DNA of 37,500 nt from Paracoccus jeotgali (GCF_002865605.1 NZ_CP025583.1:1-37500); one strand, 5' to 3'. Numbered from the stretch's first letter, positions 1 through 9,486 are shown. Program-made: numbers and translations. Notes: generated by a model from the letters alone, not told the origin.

Positions 1-1
1 T

Positions 2-442
2 GTCGACGGGCGGCTGATGGCGCTGATCTTTGCCATGCTCGCGGTCGGGGCGGGGCTGGACAGGTCCGGCGCGGTCGAGCTGATCGTCAACCACGTCTCG
101 CCCTACCTGATCTCGCTGCCGTCCTGGGGGCTGATCCTGGCGGTCTATCTGCTGGCGATGACGCTGACCGAACTGGTCACCAACAACGCCGTCGCCGTCA
201 TCGTGACGCCGGTCGCGATCACGCTGGCGACGACGCTGGGGGTCGATCCGCGCCCGCTGATCATCGCGGTGATGATGGGTGCTTCGGCCAGTTTCGCGAC
301 GCCCATCGGCTATCAGACCAATACGCTGGTCTATGGGCCGGGCGGCTATCGTTTCGCCGACTTCATCCGGGTCGGCCTGCCGCTGAATCTGCTGATGGCG
401 TTGACGGCGGCGCTTGTGATCCCCATCTTCTGGCCTCTCTGA
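2..442 (+). CDS. SLC13/DASS-family permease, C-terminal part (5' end outside the window)
   Basis: This is the last 146 or so residues of a multi-pass inner-membrane transporter; the reading frame is already open at base 2, so the true start lies upstream. Long hydrophobic segments alternate with short polar loops. The stretch TNNAVAV, then ASFATPIGYQTN and VYGPGGYRFADF near the C-terminus, is typical of the SLC13 (divalent anion:Na+ symporter) permease group, where the conserved Thr-Asn-rich hairpins help bind substrate and cation. Family members carry sulfate, dicarboxylates or other anions; the substrate cannot be told from this fragment. The gene ends 10 bases before a small lipoprotein gene on the same strand, which may be cotranscribed. 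Confident on family, not on substrate. Confidence 0.8.
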   Translation, partial: VDGRLMALIFAMLAVGAGLDRSGAVELIVNHVSPYLISLPSWGLILAVYLLAMTLTELVTNNAVAVIVTPVAITLATTLGVDPRPLIIAVMMGASASFATPIGYQTNTLVYGPGGYRFADFIRVGLPLNLLMALTAALVIPIFWPL

Positions 443-452
443 GCATGAGGAC

Positions 453-818
453 ATGATGGCCCTGAAAACTCTTGCCGCCGCCGGACTGGCCGTCGCTGCC
501 CTTGCCGGCTGCGCCATCCCGAACAGCCGGGCCGTCCCCGACGATGTCAGCCTGCTGAACAACCGGCTGAGCGTCAGCTTCTCGAACGGCGTCCGCTGCC
601 GGGTCGACGGGATCAGCGAGCAGCCGACCGGCGCCCTGACCGGCTGCCCCATCCCCGCGCAATACGACGTGCGGATGCAGCGCCCCGGCTATTTCGGCGA
701 TGTGATCACGGAACCCTATGCGGATATTCTGATCACCGATGCCAGCGGCCGGGTGCATCTGTTCAAGACCCCGGGTTCGCGCAACTGGTCGGCGCGGCTG
801 GGCAGCGACGAAGGGTAG
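453..818 (+). CDS. Small putative outer-membrane lipoprotein, unknown function
   Basis: A 121-residue protein with a hydrophobic N-terminal stretch ending in a lipobox (LAGC, Cys about residue 19-20), so it should be cleaved by signal peptidase II and lipid-anchored. The residue after the Cys is Ala, which would favour outer-membrane sorting under the E. coli rule. The mature part contains several Cys (RCRVDG, GCPIP) and ends in a positively charged tail. I do not recognise a family. Two adjacent ATG codons (453 and 456) are possible starts; an AGGA just upstream spaces better with the second. It lies directly downstream of the permease gene and could share its transcript. Confidence 0.7.
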   Translation: MMALKTLAAAGLAVAALAGCAIPNSRAVPDDVSLLNNRLSVSFSNGVRCRVDGISEQPTGALTGCPIPAQYDVRMQRPGYFGDVITEPYADILITDASGRVHLFKTPGSRNWSARLGSDEG

Positions 819-916
819 CGCCGCGTTCGGCTGCACAGGCTGGCCCGTTTCTCTTGTCTGCGGCGGGGGCGGATTCTATAGACGCTGCACATTACCCAAC
901 CCGCAAGGAGCCATTC

Positions 917-1660
917 ATGGCCGGCCATTCCAAATGGGCGAACATCCAGCATCGCAAGGGTCGTCAGGATTCGATCCGTTCCAAACTGTTTTCCAAGCTG
1001 GCAAAGGAAATCACCGTTGCCGCGAAGATGGGCGATCCCGACCCCGACAAGAACCCCCGCCTGCGTCTGGCCGTGAAAGAGGCGCGGTCGAACTCTGTCC
1101 CCAAGGACGTCATCGACCGGGCGATCAAGAAGGCGCTGGGCGGCGACGCCGAAAACTATGACGAGATCCGCTACGAAGGCTACGGCCCGAACGGCATCGC
1201 CATCATCGTCGAGGCGATGACCGACAACCGCAACCGCACCGCCTCCAACGTCCGCAGCTATTTCACCAAGCATGGCGGCGATCTGGGCCAGACCGGCAGC
1301 GTTTCCTTCATGTTCGACCGGGTGGGCGAGATCATGTATCCGGCCAGCATCGGCGATGCGGACACGGTGATGATGGCCGCCATCGAGGCCGGCGCCGAGG
1401 ATGTCGAATCGACCGAGGACGGGCACTGGATCTATTGCAGCGACGCCGATCTGAACGAGGTCTCGAACGCTCTGGAAGCCGCGCTGGGCGAATCGGAGAC
1501 CGCCAAGCTGGTGTGGAAGCCGCAGGCCCCGGCCGAGGTGACCGATCTGGAAACGGCGCAGAAGCTGATGAAGCTGATCGACACGCTGGAGGATGACGAC
1601 GACGTGCAGAACGTCACCGGCAATTTCGATCTGTCCGAACAGGTCGCAGCGCAGCTTTAA
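917..1660 (+). CDS. yebC: YebC/PmpR-family protein
   Basis: A 247-residue cytoplasmic protein, full length for the family. The start [15 protein letters not shown] is the family hallmark, and a strong ribosome-binding site (AAGGAG at 905-910) sits 6 bases before this ATG, which decides the start over an upstream in-frame codon at 854. Further family segments are seen in order: [14 protein letters not shown], the [17 protein letters not shown] block and [11 protein letters not shown]. Members were long annotated as transcriptional regulators; some are reported to help ribosomes through difficult sequences, so the role is best left open. It stands alone, with about 100 bases before it and the LysE-type exporter gene after. 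Confidence 0.95.
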   Translation: MAGHSKWANIQHRKGRQDSIRSKLFSKLAKEITVAAKMGDPDPDKNPRLRLAVKEARSNSVPKDVIDRAIKKALGGDAENYDEIRYEGYGPNGIAIIVEAMTDNRNRTASNVRSYFTKHGGDLGQTGSVSFMFDRVGEIMYPASIGDADTVMMAAIEAGAEDVESTEDGHWIYCSDADLNEVSNALEAALGESETAKLVWKPQAPAEVTDLETAQKLMKLIDTLEDDDDVQNVTGNFDLSEQVAAQL

Positions 1661-1711
1661 CTCGGCGGCAGGCGCGGCCTGACCGCCGCCGCGCCGCCCG
1701 GAGCATCCGTC

Positions 1712-2305
1712 ATGCAGGCATATCTGGCCGGTCTGGGCACCGGGCTGTCGCTGATCGTGGCCATCGGGGCGCAGAACGCCTTTGTGCTGCGGCAGGGCCT
1801 GCTGCGCGCGCATGTCTTCGCGGTCTGCCTGTTCTGCGCGCTGTCCGATGCGGTGCTGATCGCTGCAGGGGTGTTCGGCGCGGATCTTCTCAGCGACATC
1901 GCGCCGTGGTTTTCCGAGGCGATGCGTTGGGGCGGGGCGGCGTTTCTGATCGTCTATGGCCTGCGCGCCGCGCGGTCCGCGCTGGCGGGCGGCGAGACGA
2001 TGCGGGCGAGCGGGCGGGCGGCGCCGCTATGGCCCACGCTTGCGACGGCCGCGGCGCTGACCTGGGCCAATCCGCATGTCTATCTGGACACGGTGGTCCT
2101 GCTGGGCGCAGTCTCGGCGGGGTTCGAGGATCGCCCCGCCTTTGCCGGCGGTGCCGTCACCGGGTCGTTTTTGTTCTTCTTCGCGCTCGGCTATGGGGCG
2201 CGCCTGCTCGAGCCGGTCTTTGCCCGGCCGATGGCGTGGCGCGTCCTGGACATGGCCATTGCAGCGATCATGTGGTCCATCGCGGCAAAGCTGTTGCTGG
2301 GATAG
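1712..2305 (+). CDS. argO: LysE/ArgO-family amino-acid exporter
   Basis: A 197-residue inner-membrane protein with about six hydrophobic segments. The N-terminal GLGTGLSLIVAIGAQNAFVLRQG motif is diagnostic for LysE/ArgO, as is the central TWANPHVYLDTVVLLG. These proteins export basic amino acids (lysine, arginine) and relieve intracellular excess. In many bacteria a LysR-type regulator (ArgP/LysG) is encoded next door; none is present here, so regulation is unknown. It lies 51 bases after yebC on the same strand and converges with the choline ABC operon. The family is clear; arginine versus lysine preference is not readable from sequence, so the symbol is the family default. Confidence 0.9.
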   Translation: MQAYLAGLGTGLSLIVAIGAQNAFVLRQGLLRAHVFAVCLFCALSDAVLIAAGVFGADLLSDIAPWFSEAMRWGGAAFLIVYGLRAARSALAGGETMRASGRAAPLWPTLATAAALTWANPHVYLDTVVLLGAVSAGFEDRPAFAGGAVTGSFLFFFALGYGARLLEPVFARPMAWRVLDMAIAAIMWSIAAKLLLG

Positions 2306-2365
2306 ACCACCCGATGGCAACCATCGCCTGACTTACCCTGCGCGGGCGGGCCGCGCCCGACGCCG

Positions 2366-3361
2366 CTATGCCGCCAGCCGCCGGATCACCGCGTCCCGGG
2401 TGACCACACCGCCGCCCGCCACCGGCCGCGCGCTGGTATGCGACAGCGCCGACAGCACCTGTTTCAGCGGCATGTCGGCGGGCAAGGGGGTGCCCTCGGC
2501 CCGGCCCTCGCAGGCCAGATCGCCCGCCGTCAGCACATCCAGCGGGTTCATATGCGCCACGAAATCCGCGACATATCGGTTCGCGGGCTGGGCGAGGATC
2601 TGCCGCGCGGTGCCGATCTGGACGATCCGGCCGTCCTGCATCAGCGCGATGCGGTTGCCCAGCCGGAACGCCTCGGACATGTCGTGGCTGACGAACAGGA
2701 TGCTGCGCCGGGTCTGGCGCTGCAGCTCCAGCAGCTCGTCCTGAAGCCGGGTGCGGATCAGCGGGTCGAGCGCGCTGAAGGGTTCGTCCATCAGCAGGAC
2801 CGGGGCCTCGGTCGCGAATGCGCGGGCGAGACCGACGCGCTGCTGCATCCCGCCCGACAGCTGCCCGACCGGCCGCGTCGCCCAGTCGGACAGCCCCACC
2901 ATCGCCAGCTGCCGGTTGACGCGGGTGCCGCGGTCCTGCGCGGAGAGGCCAGCCAGTTCCAGCCCCAGCCCCACATTGTCGGCGACGCTGCGCCATGGCA
3001 GCAGCCCGAACTGCTGGAAGACCATCGAGACCTGGTTCAGCCGCAGCCGCCGCAGCTTGTCGCGGCTGGCACCGGGGATCGAGACCATGCAACCCTCGAC
3101 CCGCAGCCGGACATCGCCGCGCGCCACCGGGTTCAGCCCGTTCACCGCCCGCAACAGCGTCGATTTGCCCGATCCCGACAGGCCCATCAGAACGACGATC
3201 TCGCCCTCGGCCACGTTCAGCGTCGCGTCATGGACGCCCAGCACGCAGCCCGTCGCCTCTTGGATGGCGGCCCGGCTGAGGCCCTCGTCGGCAAGTTGCA
3301 GGCAGCGCGGCTGCGAGGGGCCGAACAGGATCGAACAGCGGTCGAACTCGATGACATTCAT
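2366..3361 (-). CDS. choV: Choline ABC transporter, ATP-binding protein
   Basis: A 331-residue ABC ATPase of the ProV/OpuAA type that powers choline import from the periplasm. Visible motifs in order: Walker A GLSGSGKST, Q-loop region VFQQFG, signature LSGGMQQR, Walker B VLLMDEPFSALD and the switch histidine in LFVSHD. The C-terminal part after about residue 270 is a short CBS-like remnant, as in other choline and glycine-betaine ATPases. The start MNVIEFDRCSILFG overlaps the permease stop by four bases (ATGA), a mark of translational coupling; the frame is open further upstream but there it runs inside choW. It is last of three genes choX-choW-choV. A paralogous glycine-betaine or proline-betaine role is possible, but the linked binding protein points to choline. 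Confidence 0.92.
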   Translation of the reverse strand: MNVIEFDRCSILFGPSQPRCLQLADEGLSRAAIQEATGCVLGVHDATLNVAEGEIVVLMGLSGSGKSTLLRAVNGLNPVARGDVRLRVEGCMVSIPGASRDKLRRLRLNQVSMVFQQFGLLPWRSVADNVGLGLELAGLSAQDRGTRVNRQLAMVGLSDWATRPVGQLSGGMQQRVGLARAFATEAPVLLMDEPFSALDPLIRTRLQDELLELQRQTRRSILFVSHDMSEAFRLGNRIALMQDGRIVQIGTARQILAQPANRYVADFVAHMNPLDVLTAGDLACEGRAEGTPLPADMPLKQVLSALSHTSARPVAGGGVVTRDAVIRRLAA

Positions 3362-4221
3362 GGTTTTTTCCTGACGCGCAACATTCGGTCGAGCATGATT
3401 GCCACGACCACGATCACCAGCCCCGATTCGAACCCGAGTGCCGGGTTCACGCTGTTCAGCGCCCGCACCACCGGCACGCCCAGCCCGTCGGCGCCAACCA
3501 GCGCCGCGATTACTACCATCGACAGCGACAGCATGATGGTCTGGTTCAGCCCCGCCATGATCTGCGGCAGGGCACTTGGCAGCTCGACCTTCCACAGCAA
3601 TTGCTGGCGGGTGGCGCCAAAGGCGGTTGCGGCCTCGGTCAGGGCGCGCGGGGTCGAGGCGATGCCAAGCTGCGTCAGCCGGATCGGCGCCGGCAGCACG
3701 AAGATCACCGTCGCGATCAGCCCCGGCACCATGCCGATGCCGAAAAACACGATGGCGGGGATCAGATAGACAAAGGTCGGCAGCGTCTGCATCAGGTCCA
3801 GCAGTGGCCGGACCCAGTCGTAAAGCCGCGGCCGATGGGCCAGCGCGATGCCCAAGGGCACGCCGATGGCCATGCAGGTCAGGCAGGCCGACAGCACCAG
3901 CGTCAGCGATTGCATCGTCTCGGACCAGTAGCCCTGGTTCAGGACGAACAGGAATCCCGCGACGATGCCCAGCGTGGTCGGCCAGTGCCGCTGCACCAGA
4001 TGGGCAAGGCCCGCAAAGACCGCGACGATGATCAGCGGATGCGGGGTGACCAGCACCCACAGGATCGCGTCGATCATCGTCTGCATCGCCACCGACAGCG
4101 CATCGAAAGCGGCGCCGGCATGGGCGGTCAGCCAGTCGAAGCCCCGCGCGGCCTGCGGGCCGACGGGGATCTTGGTGGCGGTGACGAAATCCGTCACGCG
4201 ATCCAGAAGCGCGTCAGCCAT
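3358..4221 (-). CDS. choW: Choline ABC transporter, permease protein
   Basis: A 287-residue inner-membrane permease with about six predicted helices and the binding-protein-dependent transport (EAA) loop around EAATAFGATRQQLLWKVELP, which docks on the ATPase. The segment QTLPTFVYLIPAIVFFGIG is typical of the ProW/OpuAB/ChoW family. Its start overlaps the end of choX by 8 bases, and its stop overlaps the choV start by 4, so the three proteins are probably made together. It forms the membrane channel of the choline importer. Family assignment is firm; choline rather than betaine specificity is inferred from ChoX. Confidence 0.92.
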   Translation of the reverse strand: MADALLDRVTDFVTATKIPVGPQAARGFDWLTAHAGAAFDALSVAMQTMIDAILWVLVTPHPLIIVAVFAGLAHLVQRHWPTTLGIVAGFLFVLNQGYWSETMQSLTLVLSACLTCMAIGVPLGIALAHRPRLYDWVRPLLDLMQTLPTFVYLIPAIVFFGIGMVPGLIATVIFVLPAPIRLTQLGIASTPRALTEAATAFGATRQQLLWKVELPSALPQIMAGLNQTIMLSLSMVVIAALVGADGLGVPVVRALNSVNPALGFESGLVIVVVAIMLDRMLRVRKKP

Positions 4222-5146
4222 CCAGCGCGGCAGTCAGAACCTCGAGCGCGTCGCGCCCGTCCTGCGCGGTCACGCCGTTCAGCCAGCGGGTCGCCGCGTC
4301 GGGATTGGCGGTCAGCCATGCCTTGGCGGCGGCCTTGGGCTCGGTCCGGTCGTTCAGGATCGCGCCCATGATCTCGTTCTCCATCGGCAGGGTGAATTCG
4401 AGGTTTTGCAGGAACTTGCCGACATTCGGACATTCCTGCACATAGCCCGCGCGCACCGTGGTCATCACCTCGGCCCCGCCCAGATCGGGGCCGAAGATGT
4501 CGTCGCCGCCGGCCAGATAGGTCAGGTCGAACTGGCTGTTCATGGGATGCGGCTCCCACCCCAGAAACACCACGGGCTTGTCGGCGCGGACCTGACGGCC
4601 GACCTGACCCAGCATCCCCTGTTCCGAGGATTCGACGATCTGGAAGGTGCCCAGCCCGAACTTGTCCTGCGCGACCATGTCGATCAGCAGGCGGTTGCCG
4701 TCATTGCCCGGCTCGATCCCGTAGATCTTGCCGTCGAGCGCGTCGCGATGTTCGGCGATGCTGTTGAAATCGGTGATGCCCAGATCGGCGCCGGCCTTGT
4801 TGGTGGCCAGCGTGTATTTCGCGCCGGTCAGATTGGTGCGGACGATGTCGATGGTGCCCGATTCGCGATAGGGGGCGATGTCGGCCTCCATCGTCGGCAT
4901 CCACAGGCCCAGAAACACGTCGACATCATTGGTCGATTGCGCGGTGAAGGTCACCGGCACCGACAGGACGCGGGTGTTGGTGTCATATCCCAGGGCGTCC
5001 AGAATGACCGTCGCGACCGCCGTCGTCGCCGTGATATCGGTCCAGCCCACATCCGAAAAGGTGATCTTGCGACAGCTGTCGGGTTCCTGCGCGGCAGCCG
5101 GGACGGCCAGAAGCGACGCGAGGATCAGGGCGGAAATACGGGTCAT
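4214..5146 (-). CDS. choX: Choline-binding periplasmic protein of the ABC importer
   Basis: A 310-residue OpuAC-type substrate-binding protein with a Sec signal peptide (MTRISALILASLLAVPAAAQ, cleavage about residue 19-20). The aromatic residues that form the choline cage in characterised ChoX proteins have visible counterparts: W in VGWTDI, W in FLGLWMP, Y in GAKYTL and W in VFLGWEPHP. The start has a good ribosome-binding site (CAGGAG) seven or so bases upstream; the frame upstream of this ATG runs into the promoter/operator region. It is the first gene of choX-choW-choV and is divergent from betI, with a perfect dyad between the two starts that probably controls it in response to choline. 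Confidence 0.93.
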   Translation of the reverse strand: MTRISALILASLLAVPAAAQEPDSCRKITFSDVGWTDITATTAVATVILDALGYDTNTRVLSVPVTFTAQSTNDVDVFLGLWMPTMEADIAPYRESGTIDIVRTNLTGAKYTLATNKAGADLGITDFNSIAEHRDALDGKIYGIEPGNDGNRLLIDMVAQDKFGLGTFQIVESSEQGMLGQVGRQVRADKPVVFLGWEPHPMNSQFDLTYLAGGDDIFGPDLGGAEVMTTVRAGYVQECPNVGKFLQNLEFTLPMENEIMGAILNDRTEPKAAAKAWLTANPDAATRWLNGVTAQDGRDALEVLTAALDG

Positions 5147-5165
5147 GCAGACTCCTGAAAGAATG

Positions 5166-5185
5166 TTGATTGACCAGTCAATCAA
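5166..5185. promoter_or_regulatory. Probable BetI operator (perfect dyad) between choX and betI
   Basis: A 9-bp arm TTGATTGAC, 2-bp spacer, and exact reverse complement GTCAATCAA lie 20 bases before the choX start and 41 before the betI start. TetR-family regulators such as BetI bind dyads of this size in divergent promoters, usually repressing until choline is present. The dyad is seen directly; binding by the adjacent BetI is inferred from position. Confidence 0.75.
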
Positions 5186-5225
5186 AGCTTGTTATCCAGA
5201 CGCATACCGACCGCGAGGTGCGCGG

Positions 5226-5810
5226 ATGCGTAAACATGCGCGACAGACTACTCGAAAGACCGAATTAATCAACGCCGCAATTCACACGATTGCGCGTTCC
5301 GGCACGCTTGACGTGACGGTGGCCGAAATCGCACGCGAGGCGGGGATGTCGCCGGCGCTGGCGCATCATTATTTCGGCTCCAAGGAACAGATGCTGCTGT
5401 CGACGATGCGCGAGATGCTGCGTCGTTACGGCGAATCGGTGCGGCAGGCGGTAGCGCAGGCCACGGGCCCGCGCGGTCGCCTGCTGGCGGTGCTGGATGC
5501 GAGCCTTGGTCCCGAACATTTCAACGCTGAAATCATCGCCGCATGGCTGAATTTCTATGTCCTCGCCCAGCAGGGTGGCGAGGCCGCGCGTCTGCTGCGG
5601 GTCTATCACCGTCGTTTGCGGTCGAACCTGATGGTCGATCTGCGCCCGCTGGTCGGGCGGCAGGCGGGGCAGGTGGCCGACACGCTGGCGGCGCTGATTG
5701 ACGGGGTCTATCTGCATCAGGCGCTGGGTGTCTCGGCCTCGGCCGACCGGCTGGACCTGCCGCGCCAGTTTCTGCTGGCCGCGCTGCCGGTCGAGGGCGA
5801 TGGCCCCTGA
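5226..5810 (+). CDS. betI: TetR-family choline-responsive regulator BetI
   Basis: A 194-residue TetR-type repressor. An N-terminal helix-turn-helix covers roughly residues 13-60 (LINAAIHTIARSGTLDVTVAEIAREAGMS, then the family-typical ALAHHYFGSKEQML). The C-terminal part, with AEIIAAWLNFYVLAQ and YHRRLRSNLMVDLRPL, matches BetI. Start choice: ATG at 5226 precedes the usual RKHARQTTRKTELI opening and has GAGG upstream; earlier in-frame codons overlap choX. BetI normally represses betaine synthesis genes (betB, betA) and choline uptake. Neither betA nor betB is in this window, so here the local target appears to be the choline importer and betI itself. Confidence 0.9.
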   Translation: MRKHARQTTRKTELINAAIHTIARSGTLDVTVAEIAREAGMSPALAHHYFGSKEQMLLSTMREMLRRYGESVRQAVAQATGPRGRLLAVLDASLGPEHFNAEIIAAWLNFYVLAQQGGEAARLLRVYHRRLRSNLMVDLRPLVGRQAGQVADTLAALIDGVYLHQALGVSASADRLDLPRQFLLAALPVEGDGP

Positions 5811-5853
5811 CGCGGGAATTGCGCTTTCGCGCGGCAGGGAATAGCTTCGCCGG

Positions 5854-8800
5854 ATGCCAGATCCCATGCCGCGATTCATCCATCTGCGCACCCATTCCGA
5901 GCATTCGCTGCTGGAGGGTGCCGTCCCCGTCAAGAAGCTGATCGGCCTGACCCGCGAGGCCGGGATGCCGGCGGTCGCGCTGACCGATACCAACGCCATG
6001 TTCGCCGCGCTGGAGTTCAGCGTGAAGGCGCTGGAGGAGGGCGTGCAGCCCATCATCGGCTGCCAGTTGACGCTGGCCTTGGGTCCGGTGATGGGCGGGG
6101 TCGTCGCGCTGGCGCAGAACCGGACCGGCTGGCTGAACCTGATGGCGCTGTCCTCGTGCCTGTATCTGCGCCGCGACAGCAACCACCTGCATGTGACCGA
6201 GGCCGAACTGGCCGCCCATTCCGACGGGCTGATCCTGCTGACCGGCGGTGCCGACGGGCCGTTCGGGCGGCTGATCCGTGCCGGCGAGACGCCCGAGGCC
6301 GGATCCGCGCTGCGCCGCCTGCGCGATGTGTTCGGCGACCGGCTGTATGTCGAATTGCAGCGCCACAAGGACGAATCCGGACGCCTGACCGAGGCCGAGG
6401 CCGCGACCGAGCACGCCTTTGTCTCGCTCGCCTATGATCTCGACTTGCCGCTGGTGGCGACGAATGACGTGCATTTCCCCTCGCCCGAGATGTATCACGC
6501 CCATGACGCGCTGATCTGCATTGCCGAGCGTGCCTATGTCGACCAGTCCCAGCCGCGCCGCCGCCTGACGCCGAATCACGACTTCAAATCCGCCGAGGAA
6601 ATGGCGGTGCTGTTCGCCGATCTGCCCGAGGCGATCGAGAACACCGTCGAGATCGCGCGCCGCTGCGCCTTTGCCGTGTCGCGGCACAAGCCGATCCTGC
6701 CCCGCTTTGCCGATGACGAGGTGCAAGAGCTGCGCCGTCAGGCCCATGCAGGGCTGCAGGCGCGGCTGGCGATCATCCCTCATGCCGTGCCGGTCGACGA
6801 GTATGAAAAGCGCCTGGATTTTGAGCTGAACATCATCGAGCAGATGGGCTTTCCCGGCTATTTCCTGATCGTCGCGGATTTCATCAAATGGGCCAAGGAT
6901 CAGGGGATTCCGGTCGGGCCGGGCCGGGGTTCGGGCGCGGGCTCGCTGGTGGCCTATGCGCTGACCGTCACCGATCTGGACCCGCTGCGCTATAACCTGC
7001 TGTTCGAACGCTTCCTGAACCCGGAACGGGTCAGCATGCCGGACTTCGACATCGACTTCTGCATGGACCGCCGCGAAGAGGTGATCCGCTATGTGCAGGA
7101 AAAATACGGCGCCGAGAAGGTGGGCCAGATCATCACCTTCGGCGCGCTTCTGTCCAAGGCTGCGGTCCGCGATGTCGGGCGCGTGTTGCAGATGCCCTTC
7201 GGTCAGGTCGACCGGCTGTCCAAGATGATCCCGGTCGAAGGGGTCAAGCCGGTCAGCGTGACCAAGGCGCTGGCCGACGAACCGCGCCTGCGCGAGGCCG
7301 CCAAGGAAGAGGTCGTGGCCCGGCTGCTGGATTATGCCGCCAAGCTCGAGGGGCTGTATCGCAACGCCTCGACCCATGCCGCGGGGGTGGTGATCGGCGA
7401 CCGGCCGCTGGATCAGCTTGTGCCGCTGTATCGCGACCCCGGCTCGGACATGCCGGCCACGCAGTTCAACATGAAATGGGTGGAACAGGCCGGGCTGGTC
7501 AAGTTCGACTTTCTGGGGCTGAAGACCCTGACCGTGATCCAGAACGCGGTCGAACTGATCAACGGCGCCGGGCGTCCGCTGCATGTCGCGGCCGATGGGC
7601 GGCGGCTGTATGATCCGCCCGAGGGGGCCGAGAACCAGATCAACCTGATCCCGCTGGACGACAAGGCCAGCTATGAGCTGTTCGCCAGCGCCCGCACCGT
7701 CGCCGTGTTTCAGGTCGAAAGCAGCGGCATGATGGACGCGCTGCGGCGCATGAAACCGACCTGCATCGAGGATATCGTGGCGCTGGTGGCGCTCTACCGC
7801 CCCGGCCCGATGGAGAACATTCCCACCTATTGCGAGGTCAAGAACGGCCAGCGAGAGCTGGAATCGATCCATCCCAGCATCGACCACATCCTGGCCGAAA
7901 CGCAGGGCATCATCGTCTATCAGGAACAGGTGATGCAGATCGCGCAGGTCATGGCAGGCTATTCGCTGGGCGGCGCCGACCTGCTGCGGCGCGCCATGGG
8001 CAAGAAGATCGCCGAGGAAATGGCCAAGGAGCGGCCGAAATTCGTCCAGGGCAGCGTCGCCAACGGCGTCGACGCCAAGAAGGCGGGCGAGGTTTTTGAC
8101 CTGCTGGAGAAATTTGCGAATTACGGCTTCAACAAATCCCACGCGGCGGCCTATGCGGTGGTCAGCTACCAGACCGCATGGCTCAAGGCCAACCACCCGG
8201 TCGAGTTCATGGCGGCGGTGATGAATTGCGACATCCACCTGACCGACAAGCTGGCGATCTACAAGCGCGAGGTCGACCGCATGGGGATCGAGGTCATCCC
8301 GCCCTGCGTCAACCGATCCGGCGCGCGCTTCACCGTCGGGCAGGGGCGCATCCATTATGCGCTCGGCGCGCTGAAAGGCGTCGGCGTGGACGCGATGCGC
8401 GTGATCGTCGAGGCGCGCGGCGACCGGCCCTTTGCCGATCTGGTCGATTTCGCCCGCCGCGTCGATCTGCGCCGCATCGGCAAGCGGGCGCTGGAAATGC
8501 TGGCCAAGGCCGGCGCCTTTGACCTGCTGGACGACAACCGCGCCCGCGTTCTGGCGAGCCTTGACGGGCTGGTGGCGTTTTCGGGCGCCAGTGCCGATCA
8601 GGCGGCCTCGAACCAGTCCTCGCTGTTCGGCGGGGGCGAGGATCTGCCGCCGCCGCGCCCGGTTCTGGCGCCGGTCTGGCTGCCGCCGGAAAAGCTGGGG
8701 CAGGAACATCAGGCGATCGGCTTCTACCTTTCCGGCCACCCCATTGACGACTACCTGCCGGCGCTGCGCCGGATTGACGTGGCGACGCTGGCCGAATTGC

Positions 8801-9315
8801 GCGCGGCCGCCGCCTCGGGCCCGCTGGTCAGCTATATCGCCGGCACCGTGTCCTCGCGGCAGGAAAAGAAATCGGCCAAGGGCAACCGCTTTGCCTTCAT
8901 CGGCGCCTCGGACCCGACCGGGCTTTACGAGGCGGTGGTGTTTTCCGACGTCCTCGAAGCCTGCCGCGAACATCTGGAGCCCGGCTGCAACGTCGTCATG
9001 CAGGTCCAGGTCGAGCCGCAGGGCGACGAGATCAAGATGCTGGCCCGCTCGGTCGTGCCGCTGGACACGGCGATTGCCAATGTCGGCCCGGCAGAACTGG
9101 TGCTGAACGTGGCCGATTCGCTGGATCTGGGCGGGCTGCGCGAGACGCTGGCGCTGCTGGAAAGCGACCGCGGGCGGCGGGGCCGGCTGATCCTGCGGCT
9201 GCATCAGGCCGCCGATGTCTATGATGTGGAACTGACCCCACGCGCCCCGGTCAGCCCGGCCGCCCGCCAGCGCCTGCGGGTGGTGCCGGGGGTGCTGGAT
9301 GTGGTGGAGCAGTAG
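5854..9315 (+). CDS. dnaE: DNA polymerase III alpha subunit (replicative polymerase)
   Basis: A 1153-residue DnaE1-type C-family polymerase, full length. In order: PHP domain starting FIHLRTHSEHSLLEGA (about residues 6-220); the polymerase active-site region with GPGRGSGAGSLVAY and the catalytic aspartates of PDFDIDFCMDRR; GLYRNASTHAAGVVIGD; the fingers block with YRPGPMENIP and IIVYQEQVMQIAQ; helix-hairpin-helix region near ALKGVGVDAMR; and a C-terminal OB fold (PLVSYIAGTVSS onward) and tau-binding tail. The start could be ATG 5854 or 5866; no strong ribosome-binding site separates them. It follows betI by 43 bases on the same strand but is a housekeeping gene and probably has its own promoter. 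Confidence 0.97.
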   Translation: MPDPMPRFIHLRTHSEHSLLEGAVPVKKLIGLTREAGMPAVALTDTNAMFAALEFSVKALEEGVQPIIGCQLTLALGPVMGGVVALAQNRTGWLNLMALSSCLYLRRDSNHLHVTEAELAAHSDGLILLTGGADGPFGRLIRAGETPEAGSALRRLRDVFGDRLYVELQRHKDESGRLTEAEAATEHAFVSLAYDLDLPLVATNDVHFPSPEMYHAHDALICIAERAYVDQSQPRRRLTPNHDFKSAEEMAVLFADLPEAIENTVEIARRCAFAVSRHKPILPRFADDEVQELRRQAHAGLQARLAIIPHAVPVDEYEKRLDFELNIIEQMGFPGYFLIVADFIKWAKDQGIPVGPGRGSGAGSLVAYALTVTDLDPLRYNLLFERFLNPERVSMPDFDIDFCMDRREEVIRYVQEKYGAEKVGQIITFGALLSKAAVRDVGRVLQMPFGQVDRLSKMIPVEGVKPVSVTKALADEPRLREAAKEEVVARLLDYAAKLEGLYRNASTHAAGVVIGDRPLDQLVPLYRDPGSDMPATQFNMKWVEQAGLVKFDFLGLKTLTVIQNAVELINGAGRPLHVAADGRRLYDPPEGAENQINLIPLDDKASYELFASARTVAVFQVESSGMMDALRRMKPTCIEDIVALVALYRPGPMENIPTYCEVKNGQRELESIHPSIDHILAETQGIIVYQEQVMQIAQVMAGYSLGGADLLRRAMGKKIAEEMAKERPKFVQGSVANGVDAKKAGEVFDLLEKFANYGFNKSHAAAYAVVSYQTAWLKANHPVEFMAAVMNCDIHLTDKLAIYKREVDRMGIEVIPPCVNRSGARFTVGQGRIHYALGALKGVGVDAMRVIVEARGDRPFADLVDFARRVDLRRIGKRALEMLAKAGAFDLLDDNRARVLASLDGLVAFSGASADQAASNQSSLFGGGEDLPPPRPVLAPVWLPPEKLGQEHQAIGFYLSGHPIDDYLPALRRIDVATLAELRAAAASGPLVSYIAGTVSSRQEKKSAKGNRFAFIGASDPTGLYEAVVFSDVLEACREHLEPGCNVVMQVQVEPQGDEIKMLARSVVPLDTAIANVGPAELVLNVADSLDLGGLRETLALLESDRGRRGRLILRLHQAADVYDVELTPRAPVSPAARQRLRVVPGVLDVVEQ

Positions 9316-9486
9316 GGGGCTTTGGTCCCGGTCTGAGGCTGGCTGGAGGACTTTCAGACGGGGTTTGTCCTGATTGAGCTGCCGCTATGGCTGTCGCGCT
9401 CAATCCCCTGTCAGCACAGCCTATTTCCGGGATTGTGCCGTCGGTTCGGGATCGCGTCGCGCCCTACGCCCTGACGAAACCGCCGC

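Noticed and set aside
2341..2365. GC-rich dyad between argO and choV as a terminator
   Set aside because: Six-base arms in very GC-rich DNA without a T run; likely chance.
5533..9204. A 1223-codon open frame on the minus strand opposite dnaE
   Set aside because: It is a high-GC shadow of dnaE: no ribosome-binding site, low-complexity Gln/Arg/His-rich translation and no domain.
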